A stretch of 64,000 bases of DNA from an uncultured Erysipelotrichaceae bacterium (GTDB lineage Bacteria > Bacillota_I > Bacilli_A > RF39 > UBA660). How positions within the stretch are numbered: the first letter of the stretch is position 1; each line of letters opens with the position of its first letter. The notes beneath the pieces were generated by a model. The model was not told the origin of the DNA. It ran no database searches and worked only from the letters and a program-made list of their open reading frames with translations. Positions 36,396-45,932 of this stretch are shown in pieces. Position numbers and translations under genes: made by a program. Where the stretch lies: NCBI GenBank assembly GCA_902789225.1, contig CADANC010000002.1, positions 1 through 64,000 of the forward strand. The letters run 5' to 3'.

Positions 36396-37559
36396 TTATG
36401 GCAATCTATTCATATCTATTATTTTTAAATCACTATCTAAATATACTTTTATATAATTAGCAAATACATGTTTTTTATCTGTTTCATATTCATAAGTGAA
36501 TAAGTATCTTAGAACAATACCTTTTTTATCTACAGATACATTTGAAAGTAATGTGTTTGTAATTTTAAAATTAGTCAATTCTTTTTCATCTTTTAATAAT
36601 TCATTTCTTTTATCTTCAAATATTTCTTGTAGATGGTCTTTATCCACATACTTAGAATAATTACTTGTTATTACAATTTGTTCTGTTTGAGTTAGATCAT
36701 TCATGATTGAAGATAAAGAATCTTCTACTCTTTTAGTTAATTCATCAATTGAATCATCTGATAAATCTCCTTTTGATATTTGGACTATATCATTTAATTT
36801 AACTAATTTTTCAGTAGTTATTTTTTTATTAACTATTTCACCATTTATTACTAATGATAGTTTATGAGTACCTCCTGTTATTACAGGTAATTCATATAGA
36901 TCTAGACCTGTATATTTATTATTATCTTTTAATAGATACTTCTTATCTACTTTTTTATCATCAAAAGTAATATTTGATCCTTTAGGAACAGCTATGTCAT
37001 AGTTTTTTTCTAATTTTATATCTATTAGGTTATCTGATATTATTTTCCAGTTATTTTTAAATAGATTTTTAGATCCTCTATTTATTAATTCAATTTCTAT
37101 ATTATCTGTCTTATCATTTGCATATAGTACTGATACTTTAGCAGTTGCTCTTAACTCATTTTCTTTATATTTTATTTTTGTAATTTCATAATTTCTTATT
37201 TCTTCTTGTTCTTCAATATTTTCTTTTATAACTTTTTCTACTTCTTTTCTATCTACAAAAGTTAAATCTTCATCGCCTAAAGCATAATCTATTATTTTGT
37301 CATAGTCCTTATCAATAATAGAATCCATATAGTTTTCTACTGTCTTTCTAGGACCATATACATAACGCAATCCAAAATAAATTCCTGCAATTATGATTGC
37401 AAAAACTATTATAATAAATAGTAATTTCTTCATTGTACTTGAGAGATCATCTATTCTATCAAATATAGATTTCTTTTCTTTTTTTATAAGGTTTTTTCCA
37501 CATTTCTTGCAATGAACTGCATCATTTTCATTTTTTGTACCACAATTTTCACAAATCAT
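36396..37559 (-). CDS. Zinc-ribbon, membrane-anchored TcaA-like protein
   Basis: The 387-residue protein begins with a four-cysteine zinc ribbon (CENCG at 3-7 and CKKCG at 17-21), then a membrane helix (about 44-68), then an extracellular region with NTF2-like helices (RKTVENYMDSIIDKDYDKIIDYAL) and beta repeats. This is the plan of TcaA/YvbJ-type proteins, which in Staphylococcus affect glycopeptide susceptibility and teichoic acid ligation. Those roles are family knowledge; here the function is inferred. The gene ends just upstream of the xpaC promoter. Confidence 0.8.
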   Translation of the reverse strand: MICENCGTKNENDAVHCKKCGKNLIKKEKKSIFDRIDDLSSTMKKLLFIIIVFAIIIAGIYFGLRYVYGPRKTVENYMDSIIDKDYDKIIDYALGDEDLTFVDRKEVEKVIKENIEEQEEIRNYEITKIKYKENELRATAKVSVLYANDKTDNIEIELINRGSKNLFKNNWKIISDNLIDIKLEKNYDIAVPKGSNITFDDKKVDKKYLLKDNNKYTGLDLYELPVITGGTHKLSLVINGEIVNKKITTEKLVKLNDIVQISKGDLSDDSIDELTKRVEDSLSSIMNDLTQTEQIVITSNYSKYVDKDHLQEIFEDKRNELLKDEKELTNFKITNTLLSNVSVDKKGIVLRYLFTYEYETDKKHVFANYIKVYLDSDLKIIDMNRLP

Positions 37560-37597
37560 ACTATCACTTTCCTTATATTAATAATATCATAATTTAT

Positions 37598-37629
37598 AAA
37601 AAAAATAATCATAGAAAACTATGATTATT
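37598..37629 (-). terminator. Terminator of the 37625 gene
   Basis: Eleven-pair stem (37604-37614 with 37619-37629) with a T-run on the minus strand; the stop codon is inside. Confidence 0.85.
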
Positions 37630-38044
37630 TATATTCTAATTTTACTTGGATTGCTCCATCTTGAGTTAGATTTGTTACTTCAACATTATACTCAGGATTA
37701 TATTGTTCATTATCAAAAGTATCTCCTAATATATAAACTCCATTATATTCAGTTCCATCAATAGTAATAGTATATGGTATTTCTATAGCAAAACTAACTG
37801 TAGTATTTCCGTCTCCAGTATCAGCATCAAATTTTACTTTTCTTGTTATTTGGAAAGTATTATCTGTTCCTTCTATTTTATACTCTTTCATACTGTGAAT
37901 CCAATTTTTTTTATTTAGTGATATTTCACTTACATAATTAATTTCTGGCTTAACATCTTTTTTATTAATTTTTAAAATTAATATACATAATAGTACTAAA
38001 ACTATAATTAGTACGGCTATATATAATCCTATTTTTTTATTCAT
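37625..38044 (-). CDS. Small anchored extracellular protein, unknown
   Basis: The 139-residue protein has one membrane helix (about 5-26) and a beta-rich outer domain (NTFQITRKVKFDADTGDGNTTVSFAIEIPYTI). No cysteines or catalytic motifs are visible. It lies 12 bases after the YggS fusion gene with its own AAAGGAGA, so it is probably the last gene of the GtrA-YggS unit. Confidence 0.65.
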   Translation of the reverse strand: MNKKIGLYIAVLIIVLVLLCILILKINKKDVKPEINYVSEISLNKKNWIHSMKEYKIEGTDNTFQITRKVKFDADTGDGNTTVSFAIEIPYTITIDGTEYNGVYILGDTFDNEQYNPEYNVEVTNLTQDGAIQVKLEYK

Positions 38045-38056
38045 TATATTCTCCTT

Positions 38057-39205
38057 TTATATTATTCTTTTTTGAGTTTTAATATACTCATAGAATTCAT
38101 CACATGAGATGTGATAGTTAGGTTTTTTATATTCATATAAATATAATTTGTAATTTTCATCTACTTCATCTTTTCTGCTATCAATAAATATGTTTTTAAT
38201 ATCTTCTAACATATCTTTTTCATTATTATATTTATGAATTCCTTTATAATTGTACCATGAATGTTCAAACCAATAAAATATATTATCCACAGAATATGTC
38301 AAGAATGTGTGAGATGGTAAATTTTTATTATCATCTATATATATGAAATATGTTTTACAATCAATATTGTTTTTTTCAAAAAGATTTCTTTCTAATTCTA
38401 CTTGGTCCCAGCATACTCCACACTTTGTTTTTAATAATTCTTCTGGTGATAAAAGATAATAAAATTTAGAAAAATCATTCCATTTATCATCATCTTCTAC
38501 TAGATTATTGTTTTGATCATCTTTAAAACCATAATCAATTTCTTCCATTATAGTCATTATTTTATCTATTTTTTCTTTCATATAATTTCTTTCTCCAAAT
38601 ATTAATGTTCCTAGTCTAATCATTGTTGATCCTTCTTTTATTGCTTCTTTATAATCATTTGTCATTCCCATAGATAATTCTTTTAAATTATATTTTCTAG
38701 CTAGTTCATTCATTTGTCTAAAATATTTAGAAGTATCATTAGTATTTGGAGCAACACACATTAGACCTTCTACATTTATGTTAGATAATTCTTTTATTTG
38801 TTTTAGGAAATCTTCTAATTCACTAGGACTTATTCCAAACTTAGAGTCTTCATTTCCTATATTTATTTCTATTAATATATTAGTAATCTTATTCTTTTTT
38901 TTTGACTCTTTATCTATTTCTTTTGCTAGTTTTACGCTATCTACTGAATGTATTAGTACTATTTCATTTCTAATACAATCTTTTACTTTATTTGTTTGTA
39001 AATGACCTATCATATGCCAATTTATATCTTTTGGTAATTTATCAATTTTATTAATTAATTCTTGTACTTTATTTTCTCCAAAGTCTCTTTGTCCTGCATT
39101 ATATGCTTCTAATATATCTTCAACTGATTTTGTCTTAGATACTGCTATTAGTTTTACATTATTTGGAATTGAGTTTTTAATACTATTTATCTTTTCTTTT
39201 ATCAT
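38057..39205 (-). CDS. YggS-type PLP homeostasis protein fused to a transglutaminase-like domain
   Basis: Residues 1-208 are a complete PLP-binding YggS/PLPBP barrel: AVSKTK with the PLP lysine at 24, FGENKVQEL, WHMIGHLQTNK, HSVDS, and SMGMTNDYKEAIKEGSTMIRLGT with the phosphate loop; the family normally stops right after FGERNY, as at 203-208. Here the frame continues 174 residues into a domain with CGVCWDQ (Cys265), LPSHTFLT (His299) and YWFEHSW, the Cys-His layout of transglutaminase-like cysteine proteases. Met209 is preceded by a GGAGAAAG sequence, so separate translation of the second domain is possible. ATG 39205 (AAGGAA site) overlaps the GtrA end by 23 bases. Confidence 0.88.
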   Translation of the reverse strand: MIKEKINSIKNSIPNNVKLIAVSKTKSVEDILEAYNAGQRDFGENKVQELINKIDKLPKDINWHMIGHLQTNKVKDCIRNEIVLIHSVDSVKLAKEIDKESKKKNKITNILIEINIGNEDSKFGISPSELEDFLKQIKELSNINVEGLMCVAPNTNDTSKYFRQMNELARKYNLKELSMGMTNDYKEAIKEGSTMIRLGTLIFGERNYMKEKIDKIMTIMEEIDYGFKDDQNNNLVEDDDKWNDFSKFYYLLSPEELLKTKCGVCWDQVELERNLFEKNNIDCKTYFIYIDDNKNLPSHTFLTYSVDNIFYWFEHSWYNYKGIHKYNNEKDMLEDIKNIFIDSRKDEVDENYKLYLYEYKKPNYHISCDEFYEYIKTQKRII

Positions 39206-39608
39206 TTTTTTCCTTAGTATCAATTGAATTACCAAATACTATAAATCTGTCATATAAGTATTCTGTTACAAAATTTATTAACATATTAAGTAAAGTTACT
39301 ATAGTTCCATTCCATTTTAGAGTTTCTGCTAGATAGTTTCCTCCTATTGTAGATAAAGGTGTAAATATTAAATAATATATAAATACCTTAGTCATAGCAA
39401 TAGGAACATTAGTTGCTGATTTAAATGTATAGTTTCTATTTAAAGTAAAATTCCAAATGACAGATGCTACTAATGCTATTAAGTAACATGGCCAGTAACT
39501 CCAATTTGTTAAATTATCTAATAATTCATATAATACTATTTCTATTAGGCCTGCTGAAATAGAAAATAGTGTAAACTTAATTGTTCTTAATAATTCTTTT
39601 TTATTCAT
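39183..39608 (-). CDS. GtrA-family membrane protein
   Basis: The 141-residue protein has four helices and the GtrA signature: ISAGLIEIVLYELLDN in helix 1, VASVIWNFTLNRNYTF between helices 2 and 3, and FVTEYLYDRFIVFG at the end. Family members help move lipid-linked sugars across the membrane for glycan decoration. No glycosyltransferase is adjacent, but GT2/GT-C proteins lie 23 kb away. Its 3' end overlaps the YggS fusion. Confidence 0.88.
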   Translation of the reverse strand: MNKKELLRTIKFTLFSISAGLIEIVLYELLDNLTNWSYWPCYLIALVASVIWNFTLNRNYTFKSATNVPIAMTKVFIYYLIFTPLSTIGGNYLAETLKWNGTIVTLLNMLINFVTEYLYDRFIVFGNSIDTKEKNDKRKDK

Positions 39609-39723
39609 ATTTTTCTACCTTCTTATATATAAATATTAAGACAATTGTCTTAATTTTACAATAATTTGTTTTGTATTTATTTTATTTATATAATATAATA
39701 ATGTTATGGTATGAGGTAATGTT

Positions 39724-40230
39724 ATGAAGAAAGATCTTAAGACATTGAGTTTTTCATTAATTGTTGCTGCATGTTTTTTAGTATCTCTTGCTTCAACTAT
39801 TAATGCTTTTATGTTAAATAAAGAAGTTGATTCATTAAAGCAAGAACTAGGAATTAATCAAGATAGTAAAAGAGAAAATAGCACTGTTGAACTTAGAAAA
39901 ACTACTGATGGAAATACTACTAAAATAAAAGAAATAGAAAATAAAATAGATGAACAAAATAAAAAACTAGAAGATATGAATAAGACAGTTGAAAATGTTA
40001 ATAATCATTTTGGTGCAATAGAAACAAGTGTTAATGATGTTACAAAGTATGGTTCAGCTATTAGTGATTTAGAAAGTAGAGTTATCGTAACTGAAGCATA
40101 TATTAAAAAGTCAAAAGATAATTTAAGTCATTTAAGCTCAAGTAGTACTTCAACTACTAATGCTCAAAAATATATATATTGTATGCAACAATATGTAAAT
40201 GGTAATACAACTAGTACAAGTTGTAATTAA
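39724..40230 (+). CDS. Membrane-anchored coiled-coil protein
   Basis: The 168-residue protein has one N-terminal helix (about 8-30) followed by a long coiled coil (about 32-125: VDSLKQELG, KIKEIENKIDEQNKKLEDMNKTVENVNNHFG) and a Ser/Thr-rich tail ending with two cysteines (YCMQQ and TSCN). The shape suggests an extracellular spacer or adaptor. No family is recognised. GAGGTAATGTT precedes the ATG. Confidence 0.65.
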   Translation: MKKDLKTLSFSLIVAACFLVSLASTINAFMLNKEVDSLKQELGINQDSKRENSTVELRKTTDGNTTKIKEIENKIDEQNKKLEDMNKTVENVNNHFGAIETSVNDVTKYGSAISDLESRVIVTEAYIKKSKDNLSHLSSSSTSTTNAQKYIYCMQQYVNGNTTSTSCN

Positions 40231-40239
40231 TAAAAATAA

Positions 40240-40270
40240 AAGAAGGCTAATTATTTATGCCTTCTTTTTT
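40240..40270. terminator. Bidirectional terminator
   Basis: Eight-pair stem (40240-40247 with 40259-40266) and T-run between convergent genes; it overlaps the dacA stop. Confidence 0.8.
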
Positions 40271-41432
40271 TGATTGCTATTATTAATATTATTATTAATA
40301 TTGGAATTATAAATAATAAGATATTATCTTTTAGAAATGATTGAATATTAGGATTTAGTTTTTCATTTAAAGTTATATCTATTTTTTCTACTAATTCATC
40401 ATTATATAATATTTCAATATTTCCAATATTTGTATTAATTTTATTCTTATATGACAATTCTTTAATATTTGATTTATATTTTATTAGTGATTCATCATAA
40501 TTAGTAATATTAGTATAATACTTTACTTCTTTAGGAGATAATACTTTGTATGATTTTTGTTTTGAATTAATGATAGGTATATCTAAAACAAAATCATTCT
40601 TATTTAATATAGTTACTTCATTGTAGTTAGTATCATAATAATTTACTAATTTTAGAGCATCTCTTATATGATCATAATTATTAGATATTGGCTCATCTAA
40701 TAAAACAAAATAATAGTTATGATCATTAGATGTGAATTCTCCTATTAAGCATAATCCTGCTAAATCGGTATAGCCTGTTTTTGCTCCGGTTATTCTTGTA
40801 GTATCTAAATTTAAGCTGTCTGCATATCTAGCAGTAGATGTTTTTACTACATCACCAGTTGATGCAGTATATTCTTTTGTTTCAAATATTTCTTTGAATG
40901 TAGGATTTTCAAGTGCATATTTTAGTAGATTTAATTGATCAGTTGCTGTTGAATAAGGATTATTTGTATCTAGTCCTATTACATTTGTATAATATGTATC
41001 ATTTAATCCTACTTTTTTACTTAATTCATTCATTTTTTGTATATGATTATCTACTGAGCCAGATGAATAATAAGCTAGTGTTGTTGCGGCATCTGCTCCA
41101 CTTGATAATAGTGTTATATAAAGTAAATCCTTATATGTATATTCATTTCCTACTTTCATACCATATACATATGCCTCAGATGGTATCATCTTTTGAATTT
41201 CATATGTATATGTTACTTTTTCATCTAAGTTAGTTTTTTCTTCTATTGATACTAATGTAGTTGCTATTTTAGTAATAGAAGCTATTTTTACTTTTTCGTT
41301 TTCATTACTAGATAATCTTACTTTATCTGATGTTTCATCATATATGATATATTTATCTGTTAATAAATTTATGTCTTCTGCATAAATATTTAATGGTATT
41401 AATAATATTAGTATAATTAATAGTTTTTTCAT
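40251..41432 (-). CDS. dacA: D-alanyl-D-alanine carboxypeptidase (PBP5-like, S11)
   Basis: Trims the terminal D-alanine from peptidoglycan stem peptides outside the cell. The 393-residue protein has a signal peptide (1-18), the catalytic SITK (Ser52, Lys55), SSGAD as the SxN-equivalent, and GAKTGYT as the KTG triad. A beta-rich C-terminal domain and a membrane helix (about 368-388) with a basic tail anchor it. Length agrees with DacA/PBP5. Confidence 0.92.
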   Translation of the reverse strand: MKKLLIILILLIPLNIYAEDINLLTDKYIIYDETSDKVRLSSNENEKVKIASITKIATTLVSIEEKTNLDEKVTYTYEIQKMIPSEAYVYGMKVGNEYTYKDLLYITLLSSGADAATTLAYYSSGSVDNHIQKMNELSKKVGLNDTYYTNVIGLDTNNPYSTATDQLNLLKYALENPTFKEIFETKEYTASTGDVVKTSTARYADSLNLDTTRITGAKTGYTDLAGLCLIGEFTSNDHNYYFVLLDEPISNNYDHIRDALKLVNYYDTNYNEVTILNKNDFVLDIPIINSKQKSYKVLSPKEVKYYTNITNYDESLIKYKSNIKELSYKNKINTNIGNIEILYNDELVEKIDITLNEKLNPNIQSFLKDNILLFIIPILIIILIIAIKKRRHK

Positions 41433-41454
41433 TCTTTTTATTCCTGTATAATTC

Positions 41455-42801
41455 TTATTTTAATTTTTTAACTAATTCTTTAAATTCAGCTCCTCTAACT
41501 TCACATTCTTTATATTGATCCCATGATGCTGAAGCTGGAGATAATAATATTACAGAATTTGGTGTGGACATTTCATATAATTCATTAAAACCATCAGATA
41601 AGTGTTCATGTACTATTGTTTTTATATTTAGAGATTCTCCATATTCTTTAACTCTATCTCTACACTCGCCTATTGCTAAAATTCCTTTAACATTTTTCAT
41701 AAATGGAGTTAATTCATTAAAGTCTTGTCCTCTATCTAGACCACCTAAAATTAAAAATATATCATTATCAAATGAAGATAAGGCTATTTGAGTACATTTA
41801 ATATTTGTAGCTTCAGTATCATTATAGAATCTTCTAGTATCTACTTCATCTACAAATTCTAGTCTGTGTTCTACTCCTTTGAAATTACTTACTACTTTTT
41901 CAATTACTTCATTTGGAACATCAAACTCTTTAGCAACTGTAATTGCTGCTTCTATATTTTCAATATTATGTAGTCCTGCAATTTTTACAATAGATCTATC
42001 TATTACAAAATCATCATTATAATAAATCTTATTATCTTTTAGATATGTTCCTTCAACTTTCTTTTTAGAAGAGAAATATTTCTTTGTTGATTTAATATTT
42101 TTTGTTTCATTTAATACTTCTTTGTCTTCTTTATTTAGAATTGCTATATCATTTTTAGTTTGTTCTCCAAATATTTTTGCTTTTACTCTTTTATAGTTTT
42201 CATAGCTTTTTAAGAAATCAATATGAGCAGGACTTAGATTTGTCATAACAGCAATATCAGGTTTAAATTTAGACATGTTTTCTAATTGTTGACAAGATAC
42301 TTCCATTACTATTATATCGCCTGATTTAACCTTTCCTATTAAATCTATCATAGGAAAGCCTATATTTCCTGTTAGGAATACTTTTTCTTTAAAATATTCA
42401 TGTAATATTTCATAAGTTAAAGTTGTAGTTGTAGTTTTACCATTTGTTCCTGTTATTCCTATTAACTTAACTCCTTTAGGTAATAATCTATAAGTCATTT
42501 CTGCTTCATTAATTACTTCTATTCCTAATTCTCTAGCTTTTAAAACATATTTGTGATCTATTGGAACACCTGGATTTTTAATTAAATAATCAAAAGAATC
42601 ATCTAACAAATCATCTGGATGAGATCCAAAGAATAATTTTACTCCTAAATCTTTTAATTCTTTAATTTGATTAGCATCTAGTTTTTCTTCTGGTTTTCCA
42701 TCATTTAATAAAACCTCATTATTATGATTAATTAAATATTTTGCTGCAGCAAAGCCTGATCTTGCTAGGCCTAAAATAAATACTTTCTTATTTTCAAACA
42801 T
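41455..42801 (-). CDS. murD: UDP-N-acetylmuramoylalanine--D-glutamate ligase
   Basis: Adds D-glutamate to UDP-MurNAc-L-Ala in cytoplasmic peptidoglycan precursor synthesis. The 448-residue protein has the N-terminal UDP-binding fold (VFILGLARSGFAAAKYL), the ATP motif GTNGKTT (118-124), NLSPAHIDF, the HNIENI central motif and FYNDTEATN, then a C-terminal ligase domain (LILGGLDRGQDF, LSPASASWDQY). Length and motifs match MurD. AAGGTGATA precedes the ATG, and the patatin gene stops 9 bases upstream. Confidence 0.96.
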   Translation of the reverse strand: MFENKKVFILGLARSGFAAAKYLINHNNEVLLNDGKPEEKLDANQIKELKDLGVKLFFGSHPDDLLDDSFDYLIKNPGVPIDHKYVLKARELGIEVINEAEMTYRLLPKGVKLIGITGTNGKTTTTTLTYEILHEYFKEKVFLTGNIGFPMIDLIGKVKSGDIIVMEVSCQQLENMSKFKPDIAVMTNLSPAHIDFLKSYENYKRVKAKIFGEQTKNDIAILNKEDKEVLNETKNIKSTKKYFSSKKKVEGTYLKDNKIYYNDDFVIDRSIVKIAGLHNIENIEAAITVAKEFDVPNEVIEKVVSNFKGVEHRLEFVDEVDTRRFYNDTEATNIKCTQIALSSFDNDIFLILGGLDRGQDFNELTPFMKNVKGILAIGECRDRVKEYGESLNIKTIVHEHLSDGFNELYEMSTPNSVILLSPASASWDQYKECEVRGAEFKELVKKLK

Positions 42802-42810
42802 ATTATCACC

Positions 42811-43659
42811 TTAACTTTCTAAATATTTTTTTAATTCTTTTAACTTTGACTTTGTATCACTTACTCCTAAATCATACATTTCTTGTATGATTTCAGGATT
42901 CTTTTCTAACCTTTTAATATTTACAAATCTAGATGGTCTTATTACAAATACTTTACCTTGATTTTCTAAATCTATAATTCTTTCTACTTCTTTATTATAC
43001 ATTTTATATCTATTAGATAGTTTATCTGCAAATAAAGGATATTTCTTATATTTAAGTTTATTAAGTATCGTAGTCTTTTTTCTTCTTCTAAAATCTATTG
43101 GTCTAGTTGGTACTACAATTATTTTATCCACAGACATTGTTAACATCTTATCTACTGGTATTGAATCAGCGATTGCTCCATCTAGATACTTTTTTCCATC
43201 TATTTCTACTATTTTAGATACAAATGGCATAGAGCCTGATGCTCTTAAATATTCTGAATCCTTTTCATTACGTAAATCTTTTATTAAATGATATTCAGCT
43301 TTTCCAGTTTCTACATTAGTTACTGTTGCATAGAAGTCGATTTTACTACTAGAAAATGTTTCAAAATCAAATGGATCTAATTCATTTATTAATTTATCGA
43401 AACAAAATTCTTTGTTAACTAAATTTCCTGTAGTTAATAATGAGTAAAAACTCATATAGTTCTTATTATTACAATATTTCAAATTATAACGTAGAGCTCT
43501 TCCGGGTTGATTAGATTTATAATTAACTCCAAATAATGCTCCTGCTGAAACGCCTATTATTTTATCAACTTTTACATTATTTTTTAATAATACATCTAAT
43601 ACTCCTGCTGTATATATACCTCTAAGTGCTCCACCTTCTAAAACTAAACCTATCTTCAT
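42811..43659 (-). CDS. Patatin-like phospholipase (RssA-like)
   Basis: The 282-residue protein has the oxyanion motif EGGALRGIYTAGVL (8-21), the nucleophile elbow GVSAG (Ser38) and the DGA catalytic aspartate (KKYLDGAIADSIPV). This is the YjjU/RssA subgroup of cytoplasmic acyl hydrolases. It probably cleaves a phospholipid or lysolipid; the substrate is not known. It is upstream of and likely co-transcribed with murD. Confidence 0.9.
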   Translation of the reverse strand: MKIGLVLEGGALRGIYTAGVLDVLLKNNVKVDKIIGVSAGALFGVNYKSNQPGRALRYNLKYCNNKNYMSFYSLLTTGNLVNKEFCFDKLINELDPFDFETFSSSKIDFYATVTNVETGKAEYHLIKDLRNEKDSEYLRASGSMPFVSKIVEIDGKKYLDGAIADSIPVDKMLTMSVDKIIVVPTRPIDFRRRKKTTILNKLKYKKYPLFADKLSNRYKMYNKEVERIIDLENQGKVFVIRPSRFVNIKRLEKNPEIIQEMYDLGVSDTKSKLKELKKYLES

Positions 43660-43769
43660 AATTACTCCTTATTTTTATTATAACATCTTAAAAATTTCTT
43701 AACAATTAGAGTTATTTAGACTTTTTATTTTGTAAAAAATTTTATATAATTGTATTATAGGAGTCTTAT

Positions 43770-44552
43770 ATGAATAGAGTTAAAGATAGAAGTAAAATTA
43801 GAAAAAATAAAAATAATCTTTTGATAATACTTATAGTTATATTGATAGTATTTTTTATATTTTTGTTTTTTGCAGATAGGATTATGAAAAATAGTGATAA
43901 TTTATATGTAGTATTAGAAAATTATAATGATGTTAGAGATTTAAAACTAAATAATAAATTTTATAAAGATAATGATGAGAGTTTTAATACAAAAAAGTAT
44001 TTTTCTAAAAAAACTGCTTATCTATATGGACAATTATCTAGTTTAAGTGAAATGGAATATAATGAAGAATATTTTACAGCTGATTTAGATAATGATTTAA
44101 AAGCTTATATTTGTAATTCTATGCTTACTAGTAGAGAAAAGAATGTATGTATTACTAGTAAATTTATGAATATATTATCTAATCAAATATTTGGTTCTGA
44201 TTTAGAATTAAATAGAGAAAGTAATTATTATGAATATGAAGAAAAAAATAATGCATTTTGTTTTACTAAAGATATAGCTGGTTATTCAAATACATTACAA
44301 ATAACTAGAATATATAATTATAGTGATATGACTCTAGTTAAGTTTTATTTAGATGGTGCTGATCAAAATGATATTTATACATTTGTATATAAATTAAATG
44401 ATGATTATAGAGCATATTATTTATACTCTTATATGCATGGTGATAAAGTTACACAAGATGTAAATAATGGGCAAGTTTCAATAAATGAAATTACTGGAGA
44501 AGATGATGGTGGTGTCTATTATGATGATGAGAATTATATGGGAAGTGATTAA
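43770..44552 (+). CDS. Anchored extracellular protein, unknown
   Basis: The 260-residue protein has a basic head (RSKIRKNKNN), one membrane helix (about 16-36) and an acidic outer region rich in Tyr/Asn/Asp. Cysteines at CNSMLTSREKNVC and CFTKD could pair. No motif was recognised. The antiporter gene begins 2 bases after its stop, so the two are translationally linked. Confidence 0.65.
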   Translation: MNRVKDRSKIRKNKNNLLIILIVILIVFFIFLFFADRIMKNSDNLYVVLENYNDVRDLKLNNKFYKDNDESFNTKKYFSKKTAYLYGQLSSLSEMEYNEEYFTADLDNDLKAYICNSMLTSREKNVCITSKFMNILSNQIFGSDLELNRESNYYEYEEKNNAFCFTKDIAGYSNTLQITRIYNYSDMTLVKFYLDGADQNDIYTFVYKLNDDYRAYYLYSYMHGDKVTQDVNNGQVSINEITGEDDGGVYYDDENYMGSD

Positions 44553-44554
44553 TT

Positions 44555-45505
44555 ATGATAGTTAATATATTAATATTAATAGTTGGATTTATAATCCTAA
44601 TATATGGAGCAGATATTTTTGTAGATGGAGCTTCATCTTTAGCTAGAAATTTTAAGTTAAGTCCTATGCTAATTGGATTAACAATAGTAGCTTTTGGTAC
44701 TAGTGCTCCTGAGTTTGCTGTTAGTATTCAGTCATTAATTAGTAATAATGGAGATATGATATTAGGTAATGTTATTGGTTCTAATATACTAAATACTTTC
44801 TTAATATTAGGTGCGTGTGCTCTAATTCATTCTTTAACTGTTAAAAATAATACTGTTAAGAAGGAATTACCTATTGCATTATTATTAACATCTTTATTTA
44901 TAGTATTAATGGCTGATGGTATGTTTTCATTAGGAGAAAATAGTTTTACTAGACAAGATGGAATTGTATTATTACTATTCTTCTTAGTATTTATTTATTA
45001 CTTAATATCTATGATGAGAAATAAAGTTGATGCTGATCAAGATATTCCAATTAAATATAATAAATTTAAATCATCTTTACTTACTATACTTGGTATAGTT
45101 GGTATTATTATGGGTAGTAGATTTGTTGTAGATGGAGCTTCTACAATAGCTGAAATATTAGGTGTTAGTCAAAGAATGATTTCACTTACTATAGTAGCTT
45201 TAGGAACATCATTACCTGAACTTGCTACTTCTATAGCAGCTACTAGAAAAGGTGAATATGATATAGCAATCGGTAATGTCATAGGTAGTAATATATTTAA
45301 TATAGGAATTGTTGTAGGTCTTCCTGTTGCGATATTAGGTGGTATAAATAATATAGCATTTAATTATGTTGATTTAGGGGTATTATTTGTTGCTTCATTA
45401 GTATTATTTATATTCTCATTTAATGATAGAAAGATTACTAAGCCTGAAGGAATAATGATGTTATTATTATTCTTAACATATTATTCTTATGTTGTATTCT
45501 TTTAA
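44555..45505 (+). CDS. Calcium/sodium antiporter (CaCA family, YrbG-like)
   Basis: The 316-residue protein has ten helices in two inverted halves, each with the alpha-repeat: GLTIVAFGTSAPEF (about 45-58) with GNVIGSNILN, and LTIVALGTSLPELATS with GNVIGSNIFN. These acidic residues bind calcium in Na+/Ca2+ exchangers. It is expected to expel calcium using the sodium gradient. The stop lies inside a strong terminator. Confidence 0.93.
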   Translation: MIVNILILIVGFIILIYGADIFVDGASSLARNFKLSPMLIGLTIVAFGTSAPEFAVSIQSLISNNGDMILGNVIGSNILNTFLILGACALIHSLTVKNNTVKKELPIALLLTSLFIVLMADGMFSLGENSFTRQDGIVLLLFFLVFIYYLISMMRNKVDADQDIPIKYNKFKSSLLTILGIVGIIMGSRFVVDGASTIAEILGVSQRMISLTIVALGTSLPELATSIAATRKGEYDIAIGNVIGSNIFNIGIVVGLPVAILGGINNIAFNYVDLGVLFVASLVLFIFSFNDRKITKPEGIMMLLLFLTYYSYVVFF

Positions 45506-45528
45506 TCCACTAATTAGTGGATTTTTTT
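45504..45528 (+). terminator. Terminator after the antiporter gene
   Basis: Eight-pair perfect stem (45504-45511 with 45516-45523), AATT loop, T-run. Confidence 0.9.
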
Positions 45529-45566
45529 ATATTTAATGCTATAATTTAATTAGTGAGGTGAGGCAT

Positions 45567-45905
45567 ATGGAACATATTATGCATTTACATAACGATTCTT
45601 TTAAAGCAATTGTTGAAGGTAGAAAAAGTATTGAAGTTAGATTAAATGATGAAAAAAGAAGAAGTATGAATGTTGGAGATGAAGTAACCTTTATTAACAG
45701 AAAAACAGATGAAAAGATTAAATGTATGATTACTAATCTTTATACTTATGATAATTTTGAGGAATTATATAAACATCATGATAAATTATCTTTAGGATAT
45801 AATGAGGATGATATTGCTAGTCCTGCAGATATGAATATTTATTATCCTATGGAGAATCAAATGAAATATGGTGTTGTTGCGATTGAATTTAATCTAGAAA
45901 AATAA
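45567..45905 (+). CDS. ASCH-domain (PUA-like) protein
   Basis: The 112-residue protein is a single ASCH fold: HLHNDSFKAIVEGRKSIEVRLNDEKRR near the start (GxKxxEXR motif) and VGDEVTFI, then ITNLYTYDNFEELYKH. ASCH proteins bind RNA or nucleotides and can act in translation or as amidohydrolases of modified nucleosides; the role here is open. ATG 45567 follows GAGGTGAGG; the GTG three codons earlier is inside that site. Confidence 0.85.
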   Translation: MEHIMHLHNDSFKAIVEGRKSIEVRLNDEKRRSMNVGDEVTFINRKTDEKIKCMITNLYTYDNFEELYKHHDKLSLGYNEDDIASPADMNIYYPMENQMKYGVVAIEFNLEK

Positions 45906-45906
45906 A

Positions 45907-45932
45907 AATTAGAGCTAAGCTCTAATTTTTTT
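45907..45932 (+). terminator. Terminator after the ASCH gene
   Basis: Eight-pair stem (45907-45914 with 45920-45927), CTAAG loop, T-run. It also covers the end of the convergent small gene. Confidence 0.85.
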
